Source: Bufo bufo (Eukaryota > Chordata > Amphibia > Anura > Bufonidae). From it: 64,000 nt of DNA. Position numbers and translations under genes: made by a program. Where the stretch lies: assembly GCF_905171765.1 (NCBI RefSeq), contig NC_053392.1, positions 500,756,556 to 500,820,555 on the forward strand, in the 5' to 3' direction. Below, one piece after another: positions 52,701-63,189 of the stretch. The notes beneath the pieces were generated by a model. That model saw nothing but the letters and a program-made list of their open reading frames with translations. It did no database searches and was not told the DNA's origin. Position 1 is the stretch's first letter. The number at the start of each line of letters is the position of its first letter.

Positions 52701-55620
52701 AAATGCCTAATTCAAACCCCTGTATGTATAGAGGGGATCTCACACGCCCTGAATCAGTGTAGGCCTAAAGTAAATATATATTCGCACAAAATGGCTGTAT
52801 TTCAAATGGCTGTATTTCAAATGCCTAATTCAAACCCCTGTATGTAGGGGGTATCTCACACGGTCTGAACCTGTGTAGTCCTGAAGTAAATAAATCTTTG
52901 CACAAAAAGGCTGTATTTCAAATGGCTGTATGTCAAATGCCTGATTCAAACCCCTGTATGTAGGGGGGTATCTCACACTGTCTGAACCTGTGTAGGCCTG
53001 AAGTAAATATATCTTTGCACAAAAAGGCTGTATTTCAAATACCTAATTCAAACCCCTGTATGTAGGGGGTATTTCAAATGGCTGTTTTTCAAATGCCTAA
53101 TTCAAACCCCTGTATGTAGGTGGGTATCTCACACGGTCTGAACCTGTGTAGGCCTGAAGTAAATATATCTTTGCACAAAAAGGCTGTATTTCAAATGGCT
53201 GTATTTCAAAGGCCTAATTCAAACCCCTGTATGTAGGGGGGTATCTCACACGGTCTGAACCTGTGTAGGCCTGAAGTAAATATATCTTTGCACACAAAGG
53301 CTGTATTTCAAATGGCTGCATTTCAAATGCCTAATTCAAACCCCTGTATGTAGGGGGTATTTCAAATGGCTGTTTTTCAAATGCCTAATTCAAACCCCTG
53401 TATGTATAGAGGGGATCACACACGCCCTGAATCAGTGTAGGCCTGAAGTAAATATATATTTGCACAAAAAGGCTGTATTTCAAATGGCTATATTTCAAAT
53501 GCCTAATTCAAACCCCTATATGTAGGGGGGTATCTCACACGGTCTGAACCTGTGTAGGCCTGAAGTAAATATATCTTTGCACAAAAAGGCTGTATTTTAA
53601 ATGGCTGTATTTCATATGCTAATTCAAACCCCTGTATGTAGGGGGGTATCTCACACGGTCTGAAACTGTGTAGTCCTGAAGTAAATAAATCTTTGCACAA
53701 AAAGGCTGTATTTCAAATGGCTGTATGTCAAATGCCTGATTCAAACCCCTGTATGTATAGAGGGGATCTGACACGCCCTGAATCAGTGTAGGCCTGAAGT
53801 AAATATATCTTTGCACAAAAATGCTGTATTTCAAATGGCTATATTTCAAATGCCTGATTCAAACCCCTGTATGTAGGGGGGTATCTCACACGGTCTGAAC
53901 CTGTGTAGGCCTGAAGTAAATATATCTTTGCACAAAAAGGCTGTACTTCAAATGCCTAATTCAAACCCCTGTATGTAGGGGGGTATCTCACATGGTCTGA
54001 ACCTGTGTAGGCCTGAAGTAAATATATCTTTGCACAAAAAGGCTGTATTTCAAATGTCTGTATTTCAAATGCCTGATTCAAACCCCTGTATGTAGGGGGG
54101 TATCTCACACGGTCTGAACCCGTGTAGGCCTGAAGTAAATATATCTTTGCACAAAAAGGCTGTATTTCAAATGGCTGTATTTCAAATGCCTAATTCAAAC
54201 CCCTGTATGTATAGAGGGGATCTCACACGCCCTGAATCAGTGTTGGCCTAAAGTAAATATATATTCGCACAAAATGGCTTTATTTCAAATGGCTGTATTT
54301 CAAATGCCTAATTCAAACCCCTGTATGTAAGGGGGTATCTCACACGGTCTGAACCTGTGTAGGCCTGAAGTAAATATATCTTTGCACAAAAAGGCTGTAT
54401 TTCAAATGGCTGTATTTTAAATTCCTAATTCAAGCCCCTGTATGTATAGAGGGGATCTCACACGCCCTGAATCAGTGTAGGCCTGAAGTAAATATATCTT
54501 TGCACAAAAAGGCTGTAATTCAAATGGCTGTATTTCAAATGCCTAATTCAAACCCCTGTATGTAGGGGGGTATCTCACACGGTCTGAACCTGTGTAGTCC
54601 TGAAGTAAATAAATCTTTGCACAAAAAGGCTGTATTTCAAATGGCTGTATGTCAAATGCCTGATTCAAACCCCTGTATGTATAGAGGGGATCTCATACGC
54701 CCTGAATCAGTGTAGGCCTGAAGTAAATATATCTTTGCACAAAAAGGCTGTATTTCAAATGCCTGATTCAAACCCCTGTATGTAGGGGGGTATCTCACAC
54801 GGTCTGAACCTGTGTAGGCTTGAAGTAAATATATCTTTGCATAAAAAGGCTGTACTTCAAATGCCTAATTCAAACCCCTGTATGTAGGGGGGTATCTCAC
54901 ATGGTCTGAACCTGTGTAGGCCTGAAGTAAATATATCTTTGCACAAAAAGGCTGTATTTCAAATGGCTGTATTTCAAATGCCTGATTCAAACCCCTGTAT
55001 GTAGGGGGGTATCTCACACGGTCTGAACCTGTGTAGGCCTGAAGTAAATATATCTTTGCACAAAAAGGCTGTATTTCAAATGGCTGTATTTCAAATGCCT
55101 AATTCAAACCCCTGTATGTATAGAGGGGATCTCACACGCCCTGAATCAGTGTAGGCCTAAAGTAAATATATATTCGCACAAAATGGCTGTATTTCAAATG
55201 GCTGAATTTCAAATGCCTAATTCAAACCCCTGTATGTAAGGGGGTATCTCACACGGCCTGAACCTGTGTAGGCCTGAAGTAAATATATCTTTGCACAAAA
55301 AGGCTGTATTTCAAATGGCTAATTCAAACCCCTGTATGTAGGAGGTATCTCACACGCTCTGAACCTGTGTAGGCCTGAAGTAAATATATCTTTGCACAAA
55401 AAGGCTGTATTTCAAATGGCTGTATTTCAAATGCCTAATTCAAACCCCTGTATGCATAGAGGGGATCTCACACATCCTGAATCAGTGTAGGCCTGAAGTA
55501 AATATATCTTTGCACAAAAAGGCTGTATTTCAAATGGCTGTATTTCAAATGCCTAATTTAAACCCCTGTATGTAGAGGTGGTATCTCACATGGCCTGAAC
55601 CTCTGTAGGCCTGAATTCAA
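49790..55620. repeat. Tandem satellite, 116-118 bp unit, about 50 copies
   Basis: The unit reads GGCTGTATTTCAAAT (twice), GCCTAATTCAAACCCCTGTA, then one of two variants, then GTAGGCCTGAAGTAAATATA and TCTTTGCACAAAAA. Variant A has TATAGAGGGGATCTCACACG and CCCTGAATCAGTG; variant B has GTAGGGGGGTATCTCACACG and GTCTGAACCTGTG. Blocks of several units recur together, for instance about 51015-51470 and 51754-52210 (offset 739). Shortened units lack one GGCTGTATTTCAAAT. No coding function is supported. Confidence 0.95.
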
Positions 55621-55829
55621 TATTTGTGCACCAAATGGCGGTATTTAAAATCTCTGAATGTAACCCAAATGTATTAAGGGTGTATCTCACAATGATATCT
55701 GCATAAAAGGCTGCCAACTAAATTTTTGAATTTGACAGCAGTATATAAGCCTGTAATTTCACACGTGCTGATGCTGCAAAGCCTGAAAATAGTGGGTTTA
55801 TTTTCAAATAAGTGTGTTTTTTAAACCCC

Positions 55830-56260
55830 AGAAAATGATGGGTTTATTTCTTGCTTAAATTGCACATTGACTAATACAGATGTTGTTGATTTCCCAAAAA
55901 GTCTTTTTTTGCTAACAGAATATGAATGCTGTATATATTTAACTTGAATTTAACACTTGCAGATCTGGCAAATACTGTTTTTTGAAGAAAAAAATGTGTG
56001 TTTTTCAAACCCCAGAAAATGATGGGTGTATTTCTAGCTTAAATTGCACACTGACTAATACAGATGTTGTAGATTGCCCAAAAAGTGTTTTTTTGCTAAC
56101 AGAATATGAATGCTGTATATATTAAACTTGAATTTAACACTTGCAGATCTGGCAAATACTGTTTTTTGAAAAAAGAAAAATGTTTTTCAAACCCCAGAAA
56201 ATGATGGGTGTATTTCTACCTTAAATTGCACACTGACTAATCCAGATGTTGTAGTTTGCC
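55830..56260. repeat. Tandem repeat, period about 182 bp, 2.4 copies
   Basis: CCCCAGAAAATGATGGGT recurs at about 55827, 56009 and 56191, followed in the first two by CTAATACAGATGTTGT, GCTAACAGAATATGAATGC and TTGCAGATCTGGCAAATACTG. Confidence 0.9.
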
Positions 56261-56429
56261 CCCAAAAAATGGTGATTTGCAATGTCCCAAAAGCTCAGAT
56301 GCAGTGCTGGTGCACTGAGCATGCATAAAATGTCCGCCGCACCCACCTAACTAACAGAATTCTAAAAGTTTGTATTTTTGGTCAATGAGCTCAGGCAGGG
56401 TAAAACTTTAGTGCCCTGCACCCACACAA

Positions 56430-56720
56430 CTATTTGTCTGTAGATCGCTGAGCTAGATTTTCTCCTATTCTCTCCCTGAAATCACAAGTCCAGCAGCATC
56501 CTCTCCCTATACTTGTAACAGCAGAGTGACGTGCAGCACTACGTGACCCAAGCTTATATAGAGCCTGGGTCACATGCTGCTCTGGCCAATCACAGCCATG
56601 CCATTAGTAGGCATGGCTGTGATGGCCTCTTGGGGCAAGTAGTATGACGCTTGTTGATTGGCTGCTGTGCAGCCTTTCAAAAAGCGCCAAGGAAGCGCCG
56701 AACCCCGAATCCGAACTTTT
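56430..56720 (-). promoter_or_regulatory. Likely promoter of the hAT transposase
   Basis: On the minus strand, upstream of the transposase, two CCAAT-type motifs (CCAATCAAC near 56660 and ATTGGCC near 56585) precede a TATA box, TATATAAGC (56552-56560). The region is GC-richer than its surroundings. It lies close to the hAT right terminus and about 6.9 kb upstream of the first coding stretch, separated by the satellite. A small palindrome GCCATGCC-TACTAATG-GCATGGC lies between the CCAAT boxes. Function is inferred from motif order only. Confidence 0.55.
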
Positions 56721-56811
56721 ACGAAAATGTTCGGGTCCGGGGTTCAAGAATCCTAAAGTTCGGTACGAACCCGAACTTTACAGTTCGGGTTCGCTCAACC
56801 CTAATTGCATT

Positions 56812-57235
56812 TAAAGTGAAAGGTCCTTTAATATTCGTATTGATTGTTACAGCATTTAAAGTAAAAAATTTGAGAATAGTCTATAAAACAATGAAAATTA
56901 TTGGGTTGCTCTACCGAGAGTATAGATGGATAGGTGCAAATGCTAAAGACTCACCCAGTCTAAAAATTATGAATAATAAAGTAGTAGCAGGTACACTTAC
57001 ATATGGATTATGTATTTATGTCTAAAATCAAACAACAATTGCACTTGTGAATACATAAAATTACAGTAAAATTGCAGGAATAAAAGTGCAGGAATAAATG
57101 TTAGCAGCACATATGAACCAAGGTCGGTATCCACTGAGGTAATAAAATGTCTATATGACAACAGCAATAATAGTTGGTCTTCCGGTTTCAAAAAAGATAC
57201 ATGGAGCTCTAATTTAGGTTATGTCCTGGAACAAT
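56812..57235. other. Flank of hAT insertion, no gene
   Basis: This continues the sequence interrupted at 30737, with further GCATTTAAAGTGAAAG-like repeats. An open frame at 56651-57025 crosses the hAT terminus and is not a real gene. Confidence 0.55.
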
Positions 57236-58188
57236 TGTATCGATACAAAGTTGATGTGAAAATATCAAAAATATTTCTAAGTTCAAGGCAATAAATTGAA
57301 GTATGGTATAAATAATATCCAATAGGATGACTACCGGCATCAGTGCTTGTATGCTATAACAGAGTCAATTCACCACATATTAAAGCCTCAGCAACAAATA
57401 GTTAATGAAGGACCTGCAAGCGGGGGTAATTAGGTTTCAAGCTGGTGTACCTCAGCGGGGCATCCCACGTATTCTTCGGTATCCACCCGGCACTTACCTC
57501 TACAGAAATTTTCTTTCCCCCTCCGCAGTCCCGTAAGTTCCGTTTGTTGTATGTGTCTGTGTGCGGGCTTTTCGGCGTTCCACGTGGAGTAAGGTGGCGC
57601 TCGTAGGTTCTGTTTGATGGAGCGTACTTCAGCATAGTCCAGACGTCAACAATGACCTCACTGGAGTTCCCTCTGACACATGATCAGAGTAGTGAAGGTC
57701 CAAGATGACATCAACCAAAAACACGGTGCGGTGAATTGGATGAAGTGCCTTTGTATAGCTATTCGCATTCATACATCAATGCGCTTTATATTTAATGGGG
57801 TTGGAAATAGAGTCCAAAGATTCTTTATCTTGCTTGGAAGCAAAAAGATGAGCCCCCAGCTTCCTCAAACGCGTTTCGGGACCCGTAGTCCCTTCATCAG
57901 TGAGTGGGGGCTGCATACTCCATGTTGGTTTATATAGGGTACGTGTATCAACTCCAAATGCCTGAATATAATTCACCTGATGTGTTATTGAGAGATTGGT
58001 GTTCTTTAAAACTATGGATCTGGATTCACTCGGTTCATAGAACGTATAGGGTTTAATTTAGTTAAAAGTGACAACATACAATAGTTAATAGTTGATCAAA
58101 AAACAATAATAAAAATCAATAAAGCTCAATAAAACATAAAATAAGATACAATAAAATGTAGTACTCATATTGATAAATAAAAACAATA
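57236..58188 (-). mobile_element. Penelope-type terminal region with hammerhead
   Basis: Non-coding sequence on the minus strand, including an AT-rich lead, a hammerhead ribozyme (57852-57911) and about 600 downstream bases. Its AT-rich part (ATAAAATGTAGTACTCAT and similar) resembles the corresponding part of the insert at 35602-36473. The ribozyme and general organisation suggest a PLE terminal repeat or 5' region. Boundaries are approximate and no TSD was found. Confidence 0.55.
57852..57911 (-). ncRNA. Hammerhead ribozyme with extended stem I
   Basis: The minus strand reads GCCCCCACTCA (stem I), CTGATGA, stem II AGGGAC-TACG-GGTCCC, GAAA, ACGCGTT ending in the GTT cleavage triplet, then TGAGG...GGGGGC. 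Inner stem I pairs CTCA with TGAG and an outer segment pairs GCCCCC with GGGGGC, leaving an asymmetric internal loop where tertiary contacts to stem II are expected. The core fits the hammerhead consensus at every conserved base. It is the best-preserved example in the window. Confidence 0.9.
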
Positions 58189-58229
58189 TGCCAATCGCAG
58201 CGCACAGCTCACAGCCTGGGAGAAAAAAA
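58189..58229 (+). repeat. 41-bp direct repeat, left copy
   Basis: Perfect match to 58866-58906 (TGCCAATCGCAGCGCACAGC through GGGAGAAAAAAA). The two copies flank the BEL/Pao reverse transcriptase fragment exactly. Confidence 0.92.
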
Positions 58230-58230
58230 G

Positions 58231-58865
58231 ATGTTCCACCAGTTTCATGCGAAGAATAAAGATAGAGACTTCTTGAGGTTCCTATGGTTGGAGGACGGAG
58301 ATACAGATACAGAGCCAGCAGAATACAGAATGAAAGTACACTTGTTCAGAGCAGCATCGTCTCCAGGTTGCACCAATTATGGTATGAAGTACCTGGCCAA
58401 TCAGAATGAAAAGGATTGTCCATCAGCAACATTTTATGTAGATGATGGTCTTATAAGTCTAGAGTCCACAGAATCTGCAATCAAACTAGTGAAAGAAAGC
58501 CAAGAGTTACGTGCAAGAGGAAACCTGCGCCTTCACAAATTAATCTCAAACAGAGAAGTACTGGAATCCATCAGTGACTCTGAACGTGAATCAACAATGA
58601 AGAATGTAAGTTAATCTTTGAAGTATCTACGGAAGAGAAAGTTGCAACTAGACGTACCATTCTTTCCGCAGTGGGATTCTTGGCCCAGTGAACCACAAAG
58701 CAAGAGAAATACTGCAAGAATTATGCAGACAGAAGTTAGGATGGGATGAACACATATGTGGAGATTTGAGGCCAAGGTGGGAGAGTTGGATGAGAGACTT
58801 GAGAGAAGTTCAGATACCAAGATGTTTTGTACCTCATGATTTCGGAAAGTACAAGAAAATAGAAC
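58231..58865 (+). pseudogene. BEL/Pao reverse transcriptase fragment
   Basis: The first frame reads MFHQFHAKNKDRDFLRFLW, YRMKVHLFRAASSPGCTNYG and ATFYVDDGLISLEST, the YVDD box of BEL/Pao reverse transcriptases, up to a stop at 58612. Another frame continues with REILQELCRQKLGWDEHICG and EVQIPRCFVPHDFG, the downstream part of the same polyprotein. A short deletion removes the region between SAVG and KARE. The N-terminal half (gag, protease) is not adjacent. BEL/Pao integrase is found at 60660-61234. Confidence 0.9.
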
Positions 58866-58866
58866 T

Positions 58867-58940
58867 GCCAATCGCAGCGCACAGCTCACAGCCTGGGAGA
58901 AAAAAAACTCCCAGGCTGTGAGCTGTGCACTGCGATTGGC
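58867..58940. repeat. Perfect-type hairpin, 33-bp stem
   Basis: Arms GCCAATCGCAGCGCACAGCT... and ...AGCTGTGCACTGCGATTGGC pair over about 33 bases with one mismatch around a seven-A loop. The left arm is the right copy of the 41-bp direct repeat. Confidence 0.92.
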
Positions 58941-59149
58941 TAGCGCTGCAGCCTAGGAGAAGGAGACGCCCACAGGACAAGGGCAGACACCGCCTACTAT
59001 AACTTAGTGAGAGAAGATACTGGAGGGCATAGCTGGAGAACGGAGCGGCGCCCAGGGATAATAGTAAGTGCAGTGAGATCCCCGGGCGCCGCTCTCTATG
59101 TCAGCATACTTCGTTCACAATGTTTTTCCAGGTGAAAGGTCCTCTTTAA
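58941..59149. other. MITE-like arm, no gene
   Basis: Contains GGCGCCCAGGGATAAT and CCCCGGGCGCCG as a loose hairpin and ends GTGAAAGGTCCTCTTTAA, a TTAA-type terminus. Probably the right half of a palindromic MITE whose hairpin at 58867-58940 is part of it. Confidence 0.5.
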
Positions 59150-60650
<1,501 letters not shown>

Positions 60651-60652
60651 TA

Positions 60653-61234
60653 TAAGTAAATGTGTAGTCTATAGAAAGGCATGTAGACCTACCGAAGAAC
60701 AAAGAATGGCAGATTTACCGGCAGATCGTGTAAACCCATCAGCACCATTTCTTTATAGCGGAATGGATTATTTTGGCCCATTCATCACCAAGCAAAACCG
60801 CAAGGAGTACAAGAGATATGGACTAATATTTACATGTCTAACTTCCAGAGCGATTCACCTGGAAATGTTACTGACGCATTCATCAATGGCTTAAGATGTT
60901 TCATAGCAATTAGAGGTACTGTTAGAGAGCTTAGATCTAACCAAGGATCTAATTTTGTCGGAGCAAACAATGAATTGACAAAGAAAAGGTAACTGAGTAT
61001 TTGTTAGAGAAACAGTGTGATTTTCACATGAATGATCCAAATGCAAGCCATACAGGAGGATTGTGGGAAAGACAAATCAGAACTGTAAGAAATGTGTTAA
61101 GTTCAGTGTTAAAAAAGAATGCCGGAAGAATGGATGATGCTTCACTTAGGACCCTATTCTATGAAGTAATGTCTATTGTTAACAGTCGTCCACTTACAGT
61201 TGATAACATCAACTACCCAACAAGTTTGGACCCT
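60653..61234 (+). pseudogene. BEL/Pao integrase fragment
   Basis: The first frame reads CVVYRKACRPTEEQRMADLP (end of the zinc-binding region), then SGMDYFGPFITK (first catalytic Asp) and FTCLTSRAIHLEM. After a shift it reads LRCFIAIRGTVRELRSNQGS, where the second catalytic Asp, normally in SDQG, is Asn. After another shift comes SHTGGLWERQIRTVRNVLSS (catalytic Glu). It is cut at 61234 by the TTAA element. It belongs to the same element type as the fragment at 58231, now separated by a hairpin and a Tc1. Confidence 0.9.
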
Positions 61235-61238
61235 TTAA

Positions 61239-61570
61239 CCACCTCCGGACCGCCTAACGCAGGATCGCGTTCCGGAGGTGGCAGCGCTGCGCACAGTCAC
61301 GCATATACGCGTCATCTCGCGAGACGCGAGATTTCCTGTGAACGCGCGCACACAGGCGCGCGCGCTCACAGGAACGGAAGGTAAGAGAGTTGATCTCCAG
61401 CCTGCCAGCGGCGATCGTTCGCTGGCAGGCTGGAGATGTGTTTTTTTTAACCCCTAACAGGTATATTAGACGCTGTTTTGATAACAGCGTCTAATATACC
61501 TGCTACCTGGTCCTCTGGTGGTCCCCTTTGTTTGGATCGACCACCAGAGGACACAGGTAGCTCAGTAAAG
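61239..61570. repeat. Six consecutive hairpins at the element end
   Basis: In order: CCTCCGGA...TCCGGAGG; ATCTCGCGAGAC with neighbours; TTTCCTGTGAACGCGCGC...GCGCGCTCACAGGAA; TCTCCAGCCTGCCAGCG...CGCTGGCAGGCTGGAGA; AGGTATATTAGACGCTGTT...AACAGCGTCTAATATACCT; CTACCTGGTCCTCTGGTGGTC...GACCACCAGAGGACACAGGTAG. Loops are 4-12 bases and stems are near perfect. Confidence 0.9.
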
Positions 61571-61619
61571 TAGCACCAAGCACCACTACACTACACTACA
61601 CCCCCCCCCCATCACTTAT

Positions 61620-63180
61620 TAACCCCTTATTAGCCCCTGATCACCCCTAATCACCCCTGATCACCCCATATAGACTCCCTGATCACCCCCCTGTCATTGA
61701 TTACCCCCCTGTCATTGATCAACCCCCTGTAAAGCTCCATTCAGACGTCCGCATGATTTTTACGGATCCACTGATAGATGGATCGGATCCGCAAAACGCA
61801 TCCGGACGTCTGAATGAAGCCTTACAGGGGCATGATCAATGACTGTGGTGATCACCCCATATAGACTCCCTGATCACCCCCCTGTCATTGATTACCCCCC
61901 TGTCATTGATTACCCCCCTGTAAAGCTCCATTCAGATGTCCGCATGATTTTTACGGATGCACTGATACATGGATCGGATCCGCAAAACGCATCCGGTCGT
62001 CTGAATGAAGCCTTACAGGGGCATGATCAATGACTGTGGTGATCACCCCCCTGTCATTGATTACCCCCCTGTAAAGCTCCATTCAGATGTCCGCATGATT
62101 TTTACGGATGCACTGATAGATGGATCGGATCCGCAAAACGCATCCGGACGTCTGAATGAAGCCTTACAGGGGCATGATCAATGACTGTGGTGATCACCCC
62201 ATATAGACTCCCTGATCACCCCCCTGTCATTGATTACCCCCCTGTCATTGATTACCCCCCTGTAAAGCTCCATTCAGATGTCCGCATGATTTTTACGGAT
62301 GCACTGATAGATGGATCGGATCCGCAAAACGCATCCGGACGTCTGAATGAAGCCTTACAGGGGCATGATCAATGACTGTGGTTATCACCCCATATAGACT
62401 CCCTGATCACCCCCCTGTAAAGCTCCATTCAGATGTCCGCATGATTTTTACGGATGCACTGATACATGGATCGGATCCGCAAAACGCATCCGGTCGTCTG
62501 AATGAAGCCTTACAGGGGCATGATCAATGACTGTGGTGATCACCCCCCTGTCATTGATTACCCCCCTGTAAAGCTCCATTCAGATGTCCGCATGATTTTT
62601 ACGGATGCACTGATAGATGGATCCGATCCGCAAAACGCATCCGGACGTCTGAATGAAGCCTTACAGGGGCATGATCAATGACTGTGGTGATCACCCCATA
62701 TAGACTCCCTGATCACCCCCCTGTCATTGATCACCCCCCTGTCATTGATTACCCCCCTGTAAAGCTCCATTCAGATGTCCGCATGATTTTTACGGATGCA
62801 CTGATAGATGGATCCGATCCGCAAAACGCATCCGGACGTCTGAATGAAGCCTTACAGGGGCATGATCAATGACTGTGGTGATCACCCCATATAGACTCCC
62901 TGATCACCCCCCTGTCATTGATTACCCCCCTGTAAAGCTCCATTCAGATGTCCGCATGATTTTTACGGATGCACTGATAGATGGATCGGATCCGCAAAAC
63001 GCATCCGGACGTCTCAATGAAGCCTTACACGGGCGTGATCAATGACTGTGGTTATCACCCCATATAGACTCCCTGATCACCCCCCTGTCATTGATCACCC
63101 CCCTGTCATTGATCACCCCCCTGTCATTGATCACCCCCCTGTCATTTATCACCCCCCTGTCATTTAGCACCCCTCTGTAA
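61620..63180. repeat. GATC-rich palindromic tandem array, 8 units
   Basis: GTAAAGCTCCATTCAGATG recurs near 61730, 61919, 62070, 62262, 62415, 62566, 62757 and 62930. Spacing of 150-190 varies with the number of CATTGATTACCCCCCTGT spacers. Each unit pairs CATTCAGATGTCCG with CGGACGTCTGAATG around a GGATCGGATCC core. A spacer ladder follows at 63080-63170. Confidence 0.92.
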
Positions 63181-63189
63181 GGCTCCATT

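Larger units (their letters stand above)
30738..56803 (-). mobile_element. hAT element block, 26 kb, with nested insertions
   Basis: Terminal inverted repeats TAGAGTTGAGCG (left) and, on the minus strand, TAGGGTTGAGCG (right), both running into TTCGGGTTCG-type sub-terminal sequence, are flanked by a perfect 8-bp duplication ATTGCATT at 30730-30737 and 56804-56811, the hAT signature. A hAT transposase relic lies on the minus strand. Interior satellites and a complete chromovirus insertion account for most of the length; without the chromovirus the block is about 13 kb. Part of the transposase 3' region is present twice (31195-31570 and 46290-46870), so the block is composite. Confidence 0.9.

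Noticed and set aside
53503..53849. Minus-strand open frames with IYLLQAY-type repeats
   Set aside because: Translated 118-bp satellite; each unit gives the same peptide.
44759..55620. Regularly spaced repeats resembling a CRISPR array
   Set aside because: Units are contiguous tandem satellites without unique spacers, in a eukaryotic transposon setting, and no cas genes are present.
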